A stretch of DNA of 64,000 nt from Thermomonas fusca DSM 15424 (GTDB taxonomy: Bacteria > Pseudomonadota > Gammaproteobacteria > Xanthomonadales > Xanthomonadaceae). The stretch spans positions 1 to 64,000 of the forward strand of contig NZ_AUIV01000013.1 in NCBI RefSeq assembly GCF_000423885.1. Direction: 5' to 3'. The notes beneath the pieces were generated by a model, which searched no databases, was not told where the DNA came from, and saw only the letters and a list, made by a program, of their open reading frames with translations. Below, in pieces: positions 34,178 through 43,080 of this stretch; the first letter of the stretch is position 1, and each line of letters opens with the position of its first letter. The position numbers were made by a program, and so were the translations under genes.

Positions 34178-36769
34178 ATGCTCGCCGCCTACCGCCAACA
34201 CGAAGCCGAACGCGCCGCCCTCGGCATCCCCGCGCTGCCGTTGACCCCGCAGCAGACCGCCGACCTGATCGAACTGCTGAAGAACCCGCCCGCAGGCGAG
34301 GGTGCATTCCTGCTCGACCTGCTGGTCAACCGCGTGCCGGCCGGCGTGGACGACGCCGCCAAGGTCAAGGCCAGCTACCTGGCCGCGCTGGCGTTCGGTA
34401 GCGAGGTAAACCCGCTGATCCCGCGCGCGCGCGCCACCGAACTGCTGGGCACCATGCTGGGCGGCTACAACGTGGCGCCGCTGGTGCAGCTGCTGGACGA
34501 CGCCGAAGTGGGCGGCGTGGCCGCCAATGCGCTCAAGCACACCCTGCTGGTGTTCGATGCCTTCCACGACGTGCAGGACAAGGCCAAGGCCGGCAATGCC
34601 AACGCCCAGGCCGTGCTGCAGAGCTGGGCCGACGCCGAGTGGTTCACCAGCAAGCCGGAAGTCCCGCAGAGCCTGACCATCACCGTGTTCAAGGTGCCGG
34701 GCGAAACCAATACCGATGATCTGTCGCCGGCGCCCGACGCCACCACCCGCCCGGACATCCCGATGCACGCGCTGGCGATGTTGAAGAACAAGCGCCCCGA
34801 TGCGCCGTTCGTGCCGGAGGAAGATGGCAAGCGCGGCCCGATCGGCGCCATCCTCAAGCTCAAGGAAAAGGGCCATACCGTGGCCTACGTGGGCGACGTG
34901 GTCGGCACCGGCTCCAGCCGCAAGTCCGCCACCAACAGCGTGCTGTGGTGGACCGGCAACGACATTCCGCACATCCCCAACAAGCGTGATGGCGGCGTCT
35001 GCCTGGGCAGCAAGATCGCGCCGATCTTCTACAACACGATGGAAGACGCGGGCGCGCTGCCGATCGAACTGGACGTCTCGCAGATGAACCACGGCGACGT
35101 AATCGAGCTGCGTCCGTACGAAGGCAAGGCGCTGAAGGACGGCAAGGAAATCGCCAGCTTCGAGCTGAAGTCCGAAGTGCTGCTGGACGAAGCCCGCGCC
35201 GGCGGCCGCATCCCGCTGATCATCGGCCGCGGCCTGACCGCCAAGGCGCGCGAAGCGCTGGGCCTGCCGGTGACCGATCTTTTCCGCCTGCCGGTGGTGC
35301 CGCCGGATACCGGCAAGGGCTTCACCCTGGCGCAGAAGCTGGTCGGCCGCGCCTGCGGCCTGCCGGAGGGCAAGGGCATGCGCCCGGGCACCTACTGCGA
35401 GCCGCGGATGACCTCGGTGGGCAGCCAGGACACCACCGGCCCGATGACCCGCGACGAGCTGAAGGACCTGGCCTGCCTGGGCTTCAGCGCTGATCTGGTG
35501 ATGCAGTCGTTCTGCCACACCGCCGCCTATCCGAAGCCGGTGGACGTGAAGACCCACCACACCCTGCCGGAGTTCATCTCCACCCGCGGCGGCGTGTCGC
35601 TGCGTCCGGGCGACGGCATCATCCACAGCTGGCTCAACCGCATGCTGCTGCCCGACACCGTGGGCACCGGCGGCGACAGCCACACCCGCTTCCCGATCGG
35701 CATTTCGTTCCCGGCCGGCTCCGGCCTGGTGGCGTTCGCCGCCGCCACCGGGGTGATGCCGCTGGACATGCCGGAATCGGTGCTGGTGCGCTTCAAGGGC
35801 GAGATGCAGCCGGGCGTGACCCTGCGCGACCTGGTCCACGCGATCCCGCTGTACGCGATCAAGGCCGGCCTGCTGACCGTCGAGAAGAAGGGCAAGAAGA
35901 ACATCTTCTCCGGCCGCATCCTCGAGATCGAAGGCCTGCCGAACCTGAAGATCGAGCAGGCGTTCGAGCTGGCCGACGCGTCCGCCGAGCGTTCCGCGGC
36001 GGCCTGCACGGTGCGCCTGGACAAGGCGCCGATCATCGAATACCTCACCAGCAACGTGACCCTGCTGAAGTGGATGATCGCGGAAGGTTATGCGGATGCC
36101 CGCACCCTGCAGCGCCGCATCGAGAAGATGGAGGCCTGGCTGGCCGATCCGCAGCTGCTGGAAGCCGACGCCGATGCCGAATACGCGGCAGTGATCGAGA
36201 TCGACCTGGCCGACATCAAGGAGCCGATCGTCTGCTGCCCGAACGATCCGGACGATGCCAAGACCCTGTCCGACGTGGCCGGCGCGCAGATCGACGAGGT
36301 GTTCATCGGTTCGTGCATGACCAACATCGGCCACTTCCGCGCCGCGGCCAAGCTGCTGGAAGGCAAGCGCGACATCCCCACCCGCCTGTGGATCGCGCCG
36401 CCCACCAAGATGGACGCTGCCGAGCTGACCAACGAAGGCCACTACGGCACCTTCGGCGCGGCCGGCGCACGCATGGAGATGCCCGGCTGCTCGCTGTGCA
36501 TGGGCAACCAGGCGCAGATCCGCGAAGGCAGCACCGCGATGTCCACCTCGACCCGCAACTTCCCGAATCGCCTGGGCCGCAACACCAACGTGTACCTGGG
36601 TTCGGCCGAGCTGTCGGCGATCTGCGCGCGCCTGGGTCGCATCCCGACCCGCGAGGAGTACCTGGCCGACATCGGCGTGGTCAACGCGAACGGCGATGCG
36701 ATCTACCGCTACATGAACTTCGACCAGATCGCGGACTACCAGCAGGTGGCGGCGACGGTCGCGGCGTAA
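34178..36769 (+). CDS. acnB: bifunctional aconitate hydratase 2 / 2-methylisocitrate dehydratase
   Basis: An 863-aa AcnB with its HEAT-like N-terminal domain (AAYRQHEAERAALGIPALPL, FLLDLLVNRVPAGVDDAAKV), swivel domain (GTGSSRKSATNSVLWW) first, and catalytic domains after it, with GTGGDSHTRFPIGISFPAG, the iron-sulfur cysteines in GSCMTNIGHFR and GCSLCMGNQAQ. The open frame extends upstream, but MLAAYRQ at 34178 with AAGGA before it is the family start. A strong terminator follows. Confidence 0.95.
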   Translation: MLAAYRQHEAERAALGIPALPLTPQQTADLIELLKNPPAGEGAFLLDLLVNRVPAGVDDAAKVKASYLAALAFGSEVNPLIPRARATELLGTMLGGYNVAPLVQLLDDAEVGGVAANALKHTLLVFDAFHDVQDKAKAGNANAQAVLQSWADAEWFTSKPEVPQSLTITVFKVPGETNTDDLSPAPDATTRPDIPMHALAMLKNKRPDAPFVPEEDGKRGPIGAILKLKEKGHTVAYVGDVVGTGSSRKSATNSVLWWTGNDIPHIPNKRDGGVCLGSKIAPIFYNTMEDAGALPIELDVSQMNHGDVIELRPYEGKALKDGKEIASFELKSEVLLDEARAGGRIPLIIGRGLTAKAREALGLPVTDLFRLPVVPPDTGKGFTLAQKLVGRACGLPEGKGMRPGTYCEPRMTSVGSQDTTGPMTRDELKDLACLGFSADLVMQSFCHTAAYPKPVDVKTHHTLPEFISTRGGVSLRPGDGIIHSWLNRMLLPDTVGTGGDSHTRFPIGISFPAGSGLVAFAAATGVMPLDMPESVLVRFKGEMQPGVTLRDLVHAIPLYAIKAGLLTVEKKGKKNIFSGRILEIEGLPNLKIEQAFELADASAERSAAACTVRLDKAPIIEYLTSNVTLLKWMIAEGYADARTLQRRIEKMEAWLADPQLLEADADAEYAAVIEIDLADIKEPIVCCPNDPDDAKTLSDVAGAQIDEVFIGSCMTNIGHFRAAAKLLEGKRDIPTRLWIAPPTKMDAAELTNEGHYGTFGAAGARMEMPGCSLCMGNQAQIREGSTAMSTSTRNFPNRLGRNTNVYLGSAELSAICARLGRIPTREEYLADIGVVNANGDAIYRYMNFDQIADYQQVAATVAA

Positions 36770-36796
36770 GCGTTCTCCGCTCCATGTGGGACAAGC

Positions 36797-36827
36797 AAAC
36801 GCCCGGCATTGCCGGGCGTTTCTTTTG
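36797..36827 (+). terminator. intrinsic terminator of acnB
   Basis: AAACGCCCGGC (36797-36807) pairs with GCCGGGCGTTT (36811-36821) across loop ATT, and CTTTT follows. It starts 27 bases after the acnB stop. Confidence 0.88.
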
Positions 36828-36868
36828 GCGACTGGTGATCAGCGCGGGCTGTCGTGGGTTCCCGCAGC

Positions 36869-36969
36869 GTTCCCCGCCGGGCCGGCGCCGCTGCGAATGT
36901 CCTCCGGCATCGGCGTGAACGCCGCTGCCTCCTCCTTGATTTCGCAGCAGCGCCGGCCCGACGGGGAAC
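36869..36969. repeat. intergenic inverted-repeat element, copy 1
   Basis: Arms 36869-36896 and 36942-36969 match as reverse complements at 26 of 28 positions. They flank a 44-base core (36897-36940) that itself holds a small CGGCG-TGAA-CGCCG hairpin. The core reappears inverted at 37115-37158. The rest of 36828-37292 holds no open frame that I would call a gene. Confidence 0.75.
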
Positions 36970-37104
36970 GTCACGGAATTACGTGGCGGCGGAGGGGAGG
37001 GCGGTGTTTCTCACCTGATGACGGTATCGCCTGATCAATGGGCGGGGTGTGTGACGTTGCTCCGGATCGCGATTTCATCGGGTGCGTGCGGTGGCGGGTG
37101 GGTG

Positions 37105-37167
37105 CGGCGCCGAAATCAAGGAGGAGGCAGCGGCGCCGGCGCCGATGCCGGGGGACATTCGGCGCTG
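37105..37167. repeat. intergenic inverted-repeat element, copy 2 (opposite orientation)
   Basis: The core 37115-37158 is the reverse complement of the core of copy 1, with about 39 of 44 bases the same. Differences cluster in the middle hairpin. Short arms CGGCGCCGA (37105-37113) and TCGGCGCTG (37159-37167) flank it. It lies between acnB and the DUF3817 gene. Confidence 0.7.
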
Positions 37168-37292
37168 TACCTGCCGGCCAGCGCACGCTGCGATAGAGAC
37201 GCGTCGCAATCCGCGAATCACGACGCAGCCATCCCGCAACGAACAAGGTATGGTGTGCGGCCGTTTGCCAGACCACACCCTACGACTCCGCA

Positions 37293-37613
37293 ATGACCAC
37301 CAGGCCGCCGCTCGCCCCCTCCGGGAAACTGTTCGTTGCCATCGCGTTGATCGAGGCGTTGACCTGGACCGGGCTGCTGGTCGGCATGTACCTGAAGTAC
37401 GTCAGCGGCACCACCGATCTGGGCGTGTGGCTGTTCGGGCGCCTGCACGGTGCGGCGTTCCTGGCTTACGTGGTGATCTGTTTCATCGTCGGTTCGCGGC
37501 TGCGCTGGCCGATGTGGGCGCTGCTGCTGGCCGTGCTGGCGGCGATCCCGCCGCTGGTCACCTGGCCGCTGGAACTCTGGTATCGGCACCGCGGGCTGCT
37601 GTCCAACCGTTGA
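37293..37613 (+). CDS. DUF3817 integral membrane protein
   Basis: A 106-aa protein with three hydrophobic helices (KLFVAIALIEALTWTGLLVG, GAAFLAYVVICFIVGSRL, MWALLLAVLAAIPPLVTWPL). The EALTWTGLLVGMYLKY and FGRLHGAAFLAYV segments are the DUF3817 signature. Function unknown. It is convergent with cheA. Confidence 0.8.
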   Translation: MTTRPPLAPSGKLFVAIALIEALTWTGLLVGMYLKYVSGTTDLGVWLFGRLHGAAFLAYVVICFIVGSRLRWPMWALLLAVLAAIPPLVTWPLELWYRHRGLLSNR

Positions 37614-37623
37614 AGCCACGTGC

Positions 37624-37642
37624 CTCGCGGCGCTGCCGCGAG
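37624..37642. terminator. hairpin between convergent DUF3817 gene and distal cheA
   Basis: CTCGCGGC (37624-37631) and GCCGCGAG (37635-37642) form an 8-bp stem with loop GCT in the 45-bp convergent gap. No T-run, so only a possible terminator. Confidence 0.35.
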
Positions 37643-37658
37643 ACGTTGCGCGTACGGG

Positions 37659-39749
37659 TCAGGCGACCTTGCGCACGCGCTTGGACAGTTCGATGACCTT
37701 GGCCATCTCGCCCTGCAGGTATTCCTCGGTGATCGCCACGGGCGCGGCCTGGGTCTTGGTGGACAGGCTGCCCACGTCCACGATCAGCGCCACCCGGCCG
37801 TCGCCGAGGATGGTGGCGCCGGCCACGCCGGCGATGCGGCGGTAGTTGCGCTCCAGGTTCTTGACCACCACCTGCTGCTGGCCCAGCAGCTCGTCCACTT
37901 CCAGCGCCAGCCGCTGGCCTTGGCTCTCCACCACCACCGCGATCGGCTGGGCGTCGGTGCGGGTGGCGGGCAGGCCGTAATGGTTGGCGAGGTCGAGCAG
38001 CGGCACGTAGTCCTCGCGCACGCGCAGCAGGCGCGAGTCGCCGGCCACCGTCTTGATGTGGTCGGCCGCGGGCTGCAGCGATTCCACCACCACGTTCAGC
38101 GGCAGGATGAAGACTTCGCCACCCACCGCCACGGTCATGCCGTCGAGGATGGCCATGGTCAGCGGCAGGCGGATCGAGACGGTGGTGCCTTCGCCGTGGC
38201 GGCTGCGGATTTCCACCTGCCCGCCCAGCGCGTTGATGTTCTTGCGCACCACGTCCATGCCGACGCCGCGGCCGGACAGATCGGTGAGCGCTTCGGCGGT
38301 GGAGAAACCGGGCGCGAACACCAGATCCCACACCTGCGCGTCGGTGGGATTTTCCGGCAGCGGGATGCCGCGCTCGGTGGCCTTGGCCAGGATCCGCTCG
38401 CGGTTGAGGCCACGGCCGTCGTCACCCACTTCGATGATGATGTGGCCACCCTGATGCGCGGCCGACAGGGTCACCGTGCCGGCCTCGGGCTTGCCGGCGG
38501 CGATGCGCTGCTCGGTGGTTTCCAGGCCGTGGTCGATGGCGTTGCGCACCAGGTGCACCAGCGGGTCGACGATCTTCTCGATCACGCCCTTGTCCAGCTC
38601 GGTGCCTTCGCCGGAGGTCTTGAGGTTGACCTTCTTGCCCAGCCGCGAGGCGATGTCGCGCACCATCCGCGGGAAGCGGCTGAACGCGAAATCCACCGGC
38701 AGCATGCGCACCGACATCACCGCTTCCTGCAGGTCGCGGGTGTTCCGATCGAGCTGGCCGAGACCGGCCAGCAGCTGCTCGTGCAGGCCGGGATCGAGTT
38801 CGGCCGAGCGCTGCGCCAGCATGGCCTGGGTGATGACCAGCTCGCCGACCAGGTTGATCAGTGCATCGACCTTGTCGACCGCCACGCGGATGGTGGTTTC
38901 GCCGGCGTCATGGCGGGCGTTGCTTGCAGCTGCCGCAGGCGCGGCGCTGGCAGGCGCGGGCACTTCCGCCGCGGCAGGCACGGCGGCGGCCACTGCCGCG
39001 GCAGGCGGCGTCGCTGCAGGAGTTGCGGCAGCCGCCAGCGGTTCGATATTGAGGGTGCACTGATCCTCGACCCACGCGAACGTGTCTTCGATGGCCGAGC
39101 GCTTGACGTTGCCGATCAGCTGCAGGTCCCAGGCCAGCCAGGCTTCGAACGGATCGAGTTCGGCGAACGGCGGCAGTGCGTCGTCGCGGCAGGCGACCTT
39201 CAGTTCGCCCAGCTGCTCCAGTTCACGCAGCATGCGCAGCGGGTCGTTGCCGCTGAGGAACAGCGAGCGCTCCGGCTCGAAGCTGATCGACCAGCCCTGC
39301 GGGTCGGCGCTCGCGGCCGGTGCGGCTGCCGCCGCGATCGGCGCGGCGATGTCGGCAGCGGCGCCTGCGCCCGACAGCAGGCGCTCCAGCTCGGCGCGCG
39401 CGCGCGCCAGCATGGCCTGGTCGATGGCGTCGCCGTGTTCGGCTGCGGCCAGCAGCATGCGCAGCGCATCCACCGAGCCCAGCAGGGCGCTGATGGCCAC
39501 GCCCTCGAGCGTGCGCTTGCCGCTGCGGGCTTCGTCCAGCAGGGTTTCCAGCAGGTGGGTCAGGTCGGCGATGGCGGTGAAGCCGAAGGTGGCGCTGCCG
39601 CCCTTGATCGAATGCGCGGCGCGGAACACCACGTGGATGGTGTCGCCGCCGCCGCCGCCGGATTCCATGTCCAGCAGTCCGGCTTCCATGGCGGCGAGGT
39701 TTTCGCGGCTTTCTTCGAAGAAGGTGGCGTGGAAGCGGGTGATGTCCAT
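37659..39749 (-). CDS. cheA: chemotaxis histidine kinase CheA (distal copy)
   Basis: A 696-aa CheA. The Hpt domain carries phospho-His46 in FRAAHSIKGGSATFGF. A middle domain (GWSISFEPERSLFLSGNDPL to CTLNIEPL) precedes an Ala/Pro linker. Then come dimerisation, the HATPase (LVHLVRNAIDHGLE, GDDGRGLN, DLSGRGVGMDVV) and a CheW-like C-terminus. Everything needed for kinase activity is present. It follows a CheY-like and a STAS gene and differs from the CheA next to cheZ. ATG 39749 fits the family start. Confidence 0.92.
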   Translation of the reverse strand: MDITRFHATFFEESRENLAAMEAGLLDMESGGGGGDTIHVVFRAAHSIKGGSATFGFTAIADLTHLLETLLDEARSGKRTLEGVAISALLGSVDALRMLLAAAEHGDAIDQAMLARARAELERLLSGAGAAADIAAPIAAAAAPAASADPQGWSISFEPERSLFLSGNDPLRMLRELEQLGELKVACRDDALPPFAELDPFEAWLAWDLQLIGNVKRSAIEDTFAWVEDQCTLNIEPLAAAATPAATPPAAAVAAAVPAAAEVPAPASAAPAAAASNARHDAGETTIRVAVDKVDALINLVGELVITQAMLAQRSAELDPGLHEQLLAGLGQLDRNTRDLQEAVMSVRMLPVDFAFSRFPRMVRDIASRLGKKVNLKTSGEGTELDKGVIEKIVDPLVHLVRNAIDHGLETTEQRIAAGKPEAGTVTLSAAHQGGHIIIEVGDDGRGLNRERILAKATERGIPLPENPTDAQVWDLVFAPGFSTAEALTDLSGRGVGMDVVRKNINALGGQVEIRSRHGEGTTVSIRLPLTMAILDGMTVAVGGEVFILPLNVVVESLQPAADHIKTVAGDSRLLRVREDYVPLLDLANHYGLPATRTDAQPIAVVVESQGQRLALEVDELLGQQQVVVKNLERNYRRIAGVAGATILGDGRVALIVDVGSLSTKTQAAPVAITEEYLQGEMAKVIELSKRVRKVA

Positions 39750-39766
39750 GGATGCCCCGAGACGGC

Positions 39767-40132
39767 TTAGCCGAGAACCTTGCGAACGGTGGCGAGCAGC
39801 TGCTCGGGATCGAACGGCTTGACCAGCCAGCCGGTGGCACCGGCGGCCTTGCCTTCGCTCTTCTTGTCGACGCCGGACTCGGTGGTGAGCATCAGCAGCG
39901 GGGTGAACTTGTAGCTGGGCAGGGCGCGCAGCTGGCGGATCAGTTCGATCCCGTCCATCCGCGGCATGTTGACGTCGGTGATCACCGCGTCGAACTTCTG
40001 TGTCTTGGCCACTTCCAGCGCGGCAATGCCGTCCTCCGCTTCCTTGACGTTGTAGCCGCCGCCGGACAGGGCGAAGGCCACCATCTGGCGCATGGAGGTG
40101 GAATCGTCGACGATCAGAAGGTTTGCACTCAC
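39767..40132 (-). CDS. CheY-like single-domain response regulator
   Basis: A 121-aa receiver domain. Acidic Asp9-Asp10, the phospho-acceptor Asp53 in ITDVNMPRMDG, Thr in MLTTES and Lys in WLVKPF are all present. There is no output domain. It overlaps the STAS gene by 4 bases and lies 17 bases before the distal cheA, the probable phosphate donor. Confidence 0.9.
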   Translation of the reverse strand: MSANLLIVDDSTSMRQMVAFALSGGGYNVKEAEDGIAALEVAKTQKFDAVITDVNMPRMDGIELIRQLRALPSYKFTPLLMLTTESGVDKKSEGKAAGATGWLVKPFDPEQLLATVRKVLG

Positions 40133-40413
40133 GCGGTGTCTCCGGGGGCGGGATCGACACCCAGGCTGGCCGCGAGCGCGAGCTGGCGCGCGGCTTCCAC
40201 CAGGGTGGGAGAGGGAAGGGTAATGGTGGTGACGCGGCCGCGCGCGGCGCGGTCGCGCATGAAGGCGTGCAGCAGCTGCAGCCCGGCAGTGTGCACGCGG
40301 CGCACCTCGGCGCCGGACAGTTCCAGCACTTCGTCGTCGAAGTGCGACTGCAGCGCCGCTTGCAGGTCGGCGACCTGTTCGATGCCGAGGTCGGCTTGCA
40401 GTGACAATGGCAT
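40129..40413 (-). CDS. STAS-domain protein
   Basis: A 94-aa protein with the STAS order of strand and helix: LQADLGIEQVADLQAALQSH, VLELSGAEVRRVHTAGLQLL. The site normally D[ST]xG reads HTAG, so Thr42 could be a phospho-acceptor but the preceding Asp is lost. STAS proteins usually bind partner-switching kinases. Its place beside a CheY-like protein and a CheA suggests a link between the two systems. The 110-bp gap upstream may hold its promoter. Confidence 0.78.
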   Translation of the reverse strand: MPLSLQADLGIEQVADLQAALQSHFDDEVLELSGAEVRRVHTAGLQLLHAFMRDRAARGRVTTITLPSPTLVEAARQLALAASLGVDPAPGDTA

Positions 40414-40523
40414 TGGACGTCTCGTGAGGGGCTTGATCCCGGACTGTTTAACGGCGCGGCGCGCCGCGACTTGAGGGGGGCGGAACGAACTGCGCGTCAG
40501 TGCACAGTTTGCACTGCCCGGCC

Positions 40524-41396
40524 TCAGTCGAACACCACGCGTGCATCCAGCAGCACGGTGGGCGGTGCGCCCGGCGTGCGTGCGATGCCCATGCCGATGC
40601 GGTCGCGCACGCCGGGAGGCGGCGGCTCGATCTGCGGGGTGTCGAGGGTGACCACGTCGGTGACCGCGGTCACCATCAGGCCCACCAGCTCGTCCTGGTG
40701 TTCCAGCACCACGATGCGGGCGCGTTCGTCGGGCTCGACCGGCCTGCGGCGCAGCCAGCGGCCAAGGTCATGCACCGGCACCACCCGGCCGCGCAGGTTC
40801 ATGACCCCCAGCAGCGACGGCACCGCGCCGCGCACCGCGATCACCGGCGCCAGCCGCACCACTTCCTGCACCCGCAGCAGCTCGACCGCATAGCGGTCGT
40901 CGCCCACCGCCACCCGCAGCCAGCGCTGGCCGACCGGCGCGGCGACCGCCACCCGGTCCTCCTCGGGCTCGGCCATCGGTGGCATGGGCGTTGGCGCACG
41001 CGCGGCGGGGATGGCCTGCTGCAGGGGCTGCGATGCCGCCTCGGGGCCGGCGGAGATCGCGGCGACGGCGGGCGACGGCTGCACGCAATCGAACACCACG
41101 TCGTCGTCTGGCCAGGCGTCGACGTCCGGCTCGGGAAGATCGCGCGCATCGGCTTCGGGCAGCGCATCGACGTCGATGGCGGCCTCGGCTTCCATCGCGA
41201 CGGGGCGTTGCGGTGCGTCCGCGCACCCGGCGTCCGACGCCGGCAATACTTCAGGTTCCGGTTCGGCCAGCGCGGTGGGTGCTTCGACCGCGGGCGATGG
41301 CGGCGACAGCGGCATCGCCAGCAGCGAGTCGACGTAGGCATCGACCATCGCGCCGTCGTCCTGCTGGCTGGCCAGGATGGTTGCCTGCGCGCTCAT
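40524..41396 (-). CDS. CheW-domain protein with long acidic N-terminal extension
   Basis: A 290-aa protein. Residues about 1-150 are Ala/Pro/Asp/Glu-rich and without recognisable fold. The last 140 residues form a CheW domain: WLRVAVGDDRYAVELLRVQE, GVMNLRGRVVPVHDLGRWL, LVGLMVTAVTDVVTLD. ATG 41396 overlaps the ParA-like stop (ATGA). It probably couples receptors to CheA, or ParC-like ATPase to the array. Confidence 0.87.
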   Translation of the reverse strand: MSAQATILASQQDDGAMVDAYVDSLLAMPLSPPSPAVEAPTALAEPEPEVLPASDAGCADAPQRPVAMEAEAAIDVDALPEADARDLPEPDVDAWPDDDVVFDCVQPSPAVAAISAGPEAASQPLQQAIPAARAPTPMPPMAEPEEDRVAVAAPVGQRWLRVAVGDDRYAVELLRVQEVVRLAPVIAVRGAVPSLLGVMNLRGRVVPVHDLGRWLRRRPVEPDERARIVVLEHQDELVGLMVTAVTDVVTLDTPQIEPPPPGVRDRIGMGIARTPGAPPTVLLDARVVFD

Positions 41397-42157
41397 GCGG
41401 CCTCCTGTTCGGCGGGGGCGGTGTCCAGCAGCCATTGCATGGCGTGTTCGTAGGCGATCAGGCCGCGCCCGTACATGTGTTCGCGGCTGCCCAACGCGTC
41501 GGCGTCGCGCAGGCGCGTGTCGACCGGGATCGGGTGCGGACAGGCGCCGGCACCGGGGTGCGACTGTAGCTGTTCCAGGGTCTGCTGGCCGGTGCGCGTG
41601 CGCTTGTCGAACAGGGTGGGCAGGATCTGCCGCAGCAGCGGGCGCGCGCGCGAACGTTCCACCATCGCCGCGGTGTGCAGCATGCCGGCCAGGCCGTGCA
41701 GCGCCAGTGGATCGGTCTGGGTGGGCACGATCAGGCGGTCGCAGGCGGCCAGCGCGTTGACCAGCAGCAGGCCGAGGGTGGGCGGACAGTCCAGCAGGGC
41801 GTAGTCGTGGCCGTCGGGTTCGGCCTGCAGCGCACGTCCCAGCGCAAGGCCGAGGCCGGGCTGGGTGGCGCTGCGCCGTTCCAGCGTGGCCATGGCTGGC
41901 TGCGCGGCGACCAGGTCGATGCCCGGGTAGCCGCTGGGCCGGGCGACCTCGGAAATATTCTTGTCGTTGAACAGCTCGTAGGTGCCCACCGGCGGCGGCT
42001 CGGTGGGCACGCCGAAGGCACGGGTCAGCGAGCCGTGCGGATCAAGGTCCACCAGCAGCACGCGGTTGCCGGCATCGGCCAGGCTGCGCCCCAGGCACAG
42101 CGTGCTGGTGGTCTTGCCTACCCCGCCTTTCTGGTTGGCGATCGCCCACACGCGCAT
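41393..42157 (-). CDS. ParA-family ATPase of the chemotaxis cluster (ParC-like)
   Basis: A 254-aa MinD/ParA-type ATPase with the deviant Walker A QKGGVGKTT near residue 10, LLVDLDPHGSLTRAFG and the DCPPTLGLLLVNAL Walker B region. ParC-type proteins place chemotaxis arrays at the cell pole in polarly flagellated bacteria. The start and the motD stop share one base. The long open frame upstream runs through motD and is not coding. Confidence 0.87.
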   Translation of the reverse strand: MRVWAIANQKGGVGKTTSTLCLGRSLADAGNRVLLVDLDPHGSLTRAFGVPTEPPPVGTYELFNDKNISEVARPSGYPGIDLVAAQPAMATLERRSATQPGLGLALGRALQAEPDGHDYALLDCPPTLGLLLVNALAACDRLIVPTQTDPLALHGLAGMLHTAAMVERSRARPLLRQILPTLFDKRTRTGQQTLEQLQSHPGAGACPHPIPVDTRLRDADALGSREHMYGRGLIAYEHAMQWLLDTAPAEQEAA

Positions 42158-43068
42158 CACTGCTTGCTCCCGATTGCGGCCGCGGCGCCGGCGGGCTGGG
42201 CCGCGCCGCGCATGTCCAGGCCTTCCATCACGCTGTCGACCCCGCGCGAACTGGCAAGGATCACCAGTTCCACCCGCCGGTTGGCGCTGCGGCCGGCCAC
42301 GGTGCCATTGTCGGCGATCGGCTGGTATTCGCCATAGCCCATCGACGCCAGCCGCTCTGGCGCAATGCCGGAATCGATCAGCTCGTAGACCACATTGGTG
42401 GCGCGTTCCGCCGACAGGTCCCAGTTTGAGCGGAACTGCGCGGTGCGGATCGGCTGGTTGTCGGTATAGCCTTCCACCCGCACTGCGTTCGGCGCCTTGC
42501 GCAGCACGCCGGCAAGCTGGCGGATGGTGCCCAGCGCGGCGGCGCTGGGGGTGGCGACGCCGCTGGCGAACAGCAGGTCGCTCTGGATTTCCACCGCCAG
42601 GAAGTTCGCGCCGCGGCGCACCCGTACCAGGCCGCTGGCGACCAGGCCGGACAGGGCCTTTTCGATCTCGTCGCCCAGCGCCTGCAGCTGCGCCTGGCTG
42701 GCCTGGGCATTGGCGGCGGCCTGCGGCTGGTTCTGCTGTTCGCGCCGGCTGACCGGCATCGGAACCTCGACGCGGCTGGGCTGGGCCGGGCCGCGGCGCG
42801 CGCCGGTGTCGATCACCGAAGGATGGTCGAAGTCGCCGCCGCGCAGCTGCACCTGGCCAACCTGGACCGGCTTGATCGAACGCGGCGGGCCGCCGAACGC
42901 GGCGGAGAGGGAGTCCGCCACAACCCGGTACTTGCCCTCGTTGAGCGAGGAGATCGCGTACATCACCACGAAGAACGCCAGCAGCAGGGTGAGCAGGTCG
43001 GCATACGGGATCGCCCACGCTTCGTGGTTGAGGTGATCTTCGTGTTGGTGGCTGGGGCGGCGGGCCAT
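42157..43068 (-). CDS. motD: flagellar stator protein MotD (MotB family)
   Basis: A 303-aa protein with one N-terminal membrane helix, whose IPYADLLTLLLAFFVVMYAI carries the proton-path Asp24. A linker rich in Gln/Ala follows. The C-terminal OmpA-like peptidoglycan-binding domain has VEGYTDNQPIR, NWDLSAERATNVV and ANRRVELVI. It pairs with MotC, 12 bases upstream. Confidence 0.92.
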   Translation of the reverse strand: MARRPSHQHEDHLNHEAWAIPYADLLTLLLAFFVVMYAISSLNEGKYRVVADSLSAAFGGPPRSIKPVQVGQVQLRGGDFDHPSVIDTGARRGPAQPSRVEVPMPVSRREQQNQPQAAANAQASQAQLQALGDEIEKALSGLVASGLVRVRRGANFLAVEIQSDLLFASGVATPSAAALGTIRQLAGVLRKAPNAVRVEGYTDNQPIRTAQFRSNWDLSAERATNVVYELIDSGIAPERLASMGYGEYQPIADNGTVAGRSANRRVELVILASSRGVDSVMEGLDMRGAAQPAGAAAAIGSKQ

Positions 43069-43080
43069 GGCTGCGGCCCC

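Noticed and set aside
39767..40160. N-terminal extension of the distal CheA through the CheY-like gene
   Set aside because: The same region encodes a perfect receiver domain in another frame, and the CheA Hpt domain starts naturally at 39749.
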